A stretch of 32,236 nt of DNA, taken from positions 1 to 32,236 of the forward strand of contig DATJSH010000020.1 of NCBI GenBank assembly GCA_035504235.1. Reading direction: 5' to 3'. This DNA is from DATARH01 sp035504235 (GTDB lineage Bacteria; Pseudomonadota; Alphaproteobacteria; ATCC43930; CGMCC-115725). The translations under genes and the position numbers were made by a program. The notes below the pieces were generated by a model that was not told where the DNA came from, did not search any database, and saw only the letters and a program-made list of their open reading frames with translations. This document shows, in pieces, positions 31,296 through 32,236 of the stretch (positions within the stretch are counted from its first letter, which is position 1; each line of letters begins with the position of its first letter).

Positions 31296-31744
31296 TGCAC
31301 CACCCCGCCGCTGCGCCGATAAGCGTCGAGTGCGCTCGTCACGTCGTCATATAGGCGCAACTCGCCACCTGCCAACACCGCGCCGCGCTCGCAATATTGC
31401 CGGATCGTGCGGCTGTTATGGGTGACGAGGATAATGTCGGAGCGGCGCAGGCGCTCGCGAAAGGCGCGTGCGCATTTGCGGCGAAACCGCTCGTCGCCGA
31501 TCTCGGTAACCTCATCGATGAGGTAGGTGTCGAAGTCGATCGCCAGGCATGCGCCGAAGGCGAGCCGCGCGCGCATGCCCGCCGAGTAAGTGTTGACGGG
31601 CATGTCGAAATAGGTCTCGAGCTCGGAGAAATCGGCGACGTGGTCGATCGTTCGTCGCAGGTCGGCGCCGTAGACCCGGGCGATGAATGCGACATTCTCG
31701 CGGCCCGACAGCGCGGTATTATGGCGCAAATCCCTATGAAGCAA
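31292..31744 (-). pseudogene. kpsT: KpsT-type polysaccharide ABC exporter ATPase, N-terminally truncated
   Basis: 150 codons from a TTG at 31744. Recognisable homology begins near 31714 (ALSGRENVAFIARVYG) and runs to the end. The ABC signature (NTYSAGMRARLAFG), Walker B region (YLIDEVTEIGDERF), H-loop (LVTHNSRTIRQYC) and C-terminal LYDDVTSALDAY of KpsT/Wzt-type ATPases are present. The first 75-80 residues of a normal 220-aa protein, with the Walker A loop, are absent. Reading upstream in frame gives unrelated residues to a stop at 31802-31804. It is therefore broken by a rearrangement or by a misassembled join near 31710-31730, unless a hidden programmed event joins it to a distant 5' half. 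Activity without Walker A is not expected. Confidence 0.85.
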
Positions 31745-31780
31745 GTGCCGGCAAGAGTTTTTCTTGATGCGCGCTATCTG

Positions 31781-31803
31781 AAAGGCGATACACCATCGCC
31801 TTT
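31781..31803 (+). other. Perfect hairpin directly before a start codon
   Basis: AAAGGCGAT (31781-31789), loop ACACC, ATCGCCTTT (31795-31803): a 9-bp perfect stem. The ATG at 31804 follows at once. It looks like a short intrinsic terminator (A-run and T-run), perhaps of the broken upstream gene, or a structure that limits translation. Confidence 0.55.
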
Positions 31804-32236
31804 ATGCGCCGCCGCATTCGTGTCATTTTTGGCTTTGTTTTCGGCGCTTACGGATTCTTGTTCGGGCCAATTAAATGGTTTTTGGATTGGTACGGTCGTG
31901 GTTCCACCATGAGCGACCTGATCACTCCAATACAGGAACATTTTGCGGCATTTCCAGCCATGAGCGCCATGGCGCCATGGTTTTTTATGTTTGTAGGCGG
32001 CGGATTATTAGGCGATGCATATCTTTTGCCGATCCTCCGACGAAAATTCGAGGCAAAAGCGGCCTTTGAAGTGCTCTTTAATGACAAGAGCACGCCATTT
32101 TACTCTAGAGATTATCGGAGGAAAATCAGTGCCCCCGGCTGGGAAGATTATATTTCTCATGAATGGAAAGTGGGGATTAAAAACAATGCCGAAATGACAA
32201 TCTATGACGTTGGAGTCACAATACAAGAAGAAAATA
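31804..32236 (+). CDS. Membrane protein of unknown function, partial (3' end outside window)
   Basis: An open frame from ATG 31804 to the last base, at least 144 residues, without stop; an in-frame stop lies upstream at 31765-31767. Two hydrophobic segments are seen: about residues 7-29 (VIFGFVFGAYGFLFGPIKWF) and 54-76 (MAPWFFMFVGGGLLGDAYLL). The rest, from about residue 80, is soluble, with a KVGIKNNAEMTIYDVGVTI strand pattern. I do not recognise it; such two-helix proteins are frequent in prophages and islands. GC is about 45% in 32041-32100 (27/60 by hand) against about 67% in a core-gene sample at 12421-12480. ATG 31909 is an alternative start. No ribosome site is clear. Confidence 0.65.
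   Translation, partial: MRRRIRVIFGFVFGAYGFLFGPIKWFLDWYGRGSTMSDLITPIQEHFAAFPAMSAMAPWFFMFVGGGLLGDAYLLPILRRKFEAKAAFEVLFNDKSTPFYSRDYRRKISAPGWEDYISHEWKVGIKNNAEMTIYDVGVTIQEEN

Noticed and set aside
31292..31744. Reading the kpsT remnant as a complete short ATPase from the TTG
   Set aside because: Walker A and the Q-loop region are missing, and the residues before ALSGREN do not resemble any KpsT start.
31397..31912. 171-codon plus-strand frame spanning the kpsT junction
   Set aside because: Its first part is antisense to kpsT and its second part is another frame of the membrane protein gene; no coherent domain.

Overview
The window is chromosomal DNA of a GC-rich alphaproteobacterium. Support comes from the order birA-coaX-rnj-mce-DUF1467, the split glycyl-tRNA synthetase genes glyQ/glyS followed by ppdK, and palindromic repeats of the kind scattered through alphaproteobacterial genomes. 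I cannot fix the genus; a Rhodospirillales/Rhizobiales-type lineage is a guess.

Layout. (1) 1-3.7 kb: a core operon on + with the end of birA, coaX, ribonuclease J, methylmalonyl-CoA epimerase, a repeat element and a DUF1467 membrane protein, then a tag-type DNA glycosylase. (2) 4.25-6.83 kb: an apparent self-contained unit with its own promoter and terminator. It encodes a small precursor ending in a chain of W-x-N motifs, a radical SAM/SPASM maturase of the GrrM/OscB type, and an unrecognised secreted CxxC protein. This looks like a variant RiPP system of the cyclophane (triceptide) class and is the most notable locus here. (3) 6.85-16.2 kb: tRNA-Pro(CGG) and polyprenyl diphosphate synthase on -, then DUF2007, an N6-adenine methyltransferase, an S49 peptidase, a small zinc-motif membrane protein, glyQ, glyS and ppdK on +. 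The 3' half of glyS has a base composition and codon use unlike its 5' half and neighbours. (4) 16.3-22.3 kb: ygfZ on -, a tight four-gene glycosyltransferase cluster on +, and pyrC on -. (5) 22.3-28.6 kb: a run of catabolic-type enzymes on + (thiolase, AcuI-like reductase, class II aldolase-fold protein, VOC protein, SDR and ThDP enzyme) with no pathway I can name. (6) 28.6-32.2 kb: a leftward capsule/polysaccharide unit (glycosyltransferase, KpsE/CtrB-type export protein, KpsT-type ATPase). The ATPase has lost its N-terminal third, including Walker A, at an abrupt junction near 31.72 kb. Beyond that point the DNA is AT-richer and carries an unrelated membrane protein gene that runs off the window.

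At least five palindromic repeat elements lie at gene boundaries. One encodes the last residues and stop codon of a glycosyltransferase, one separates glyQ from glyS, and one fills the whole ppdK/ygfZ gap. No rRNA, CRISPR array, transposase or integrase was seen.
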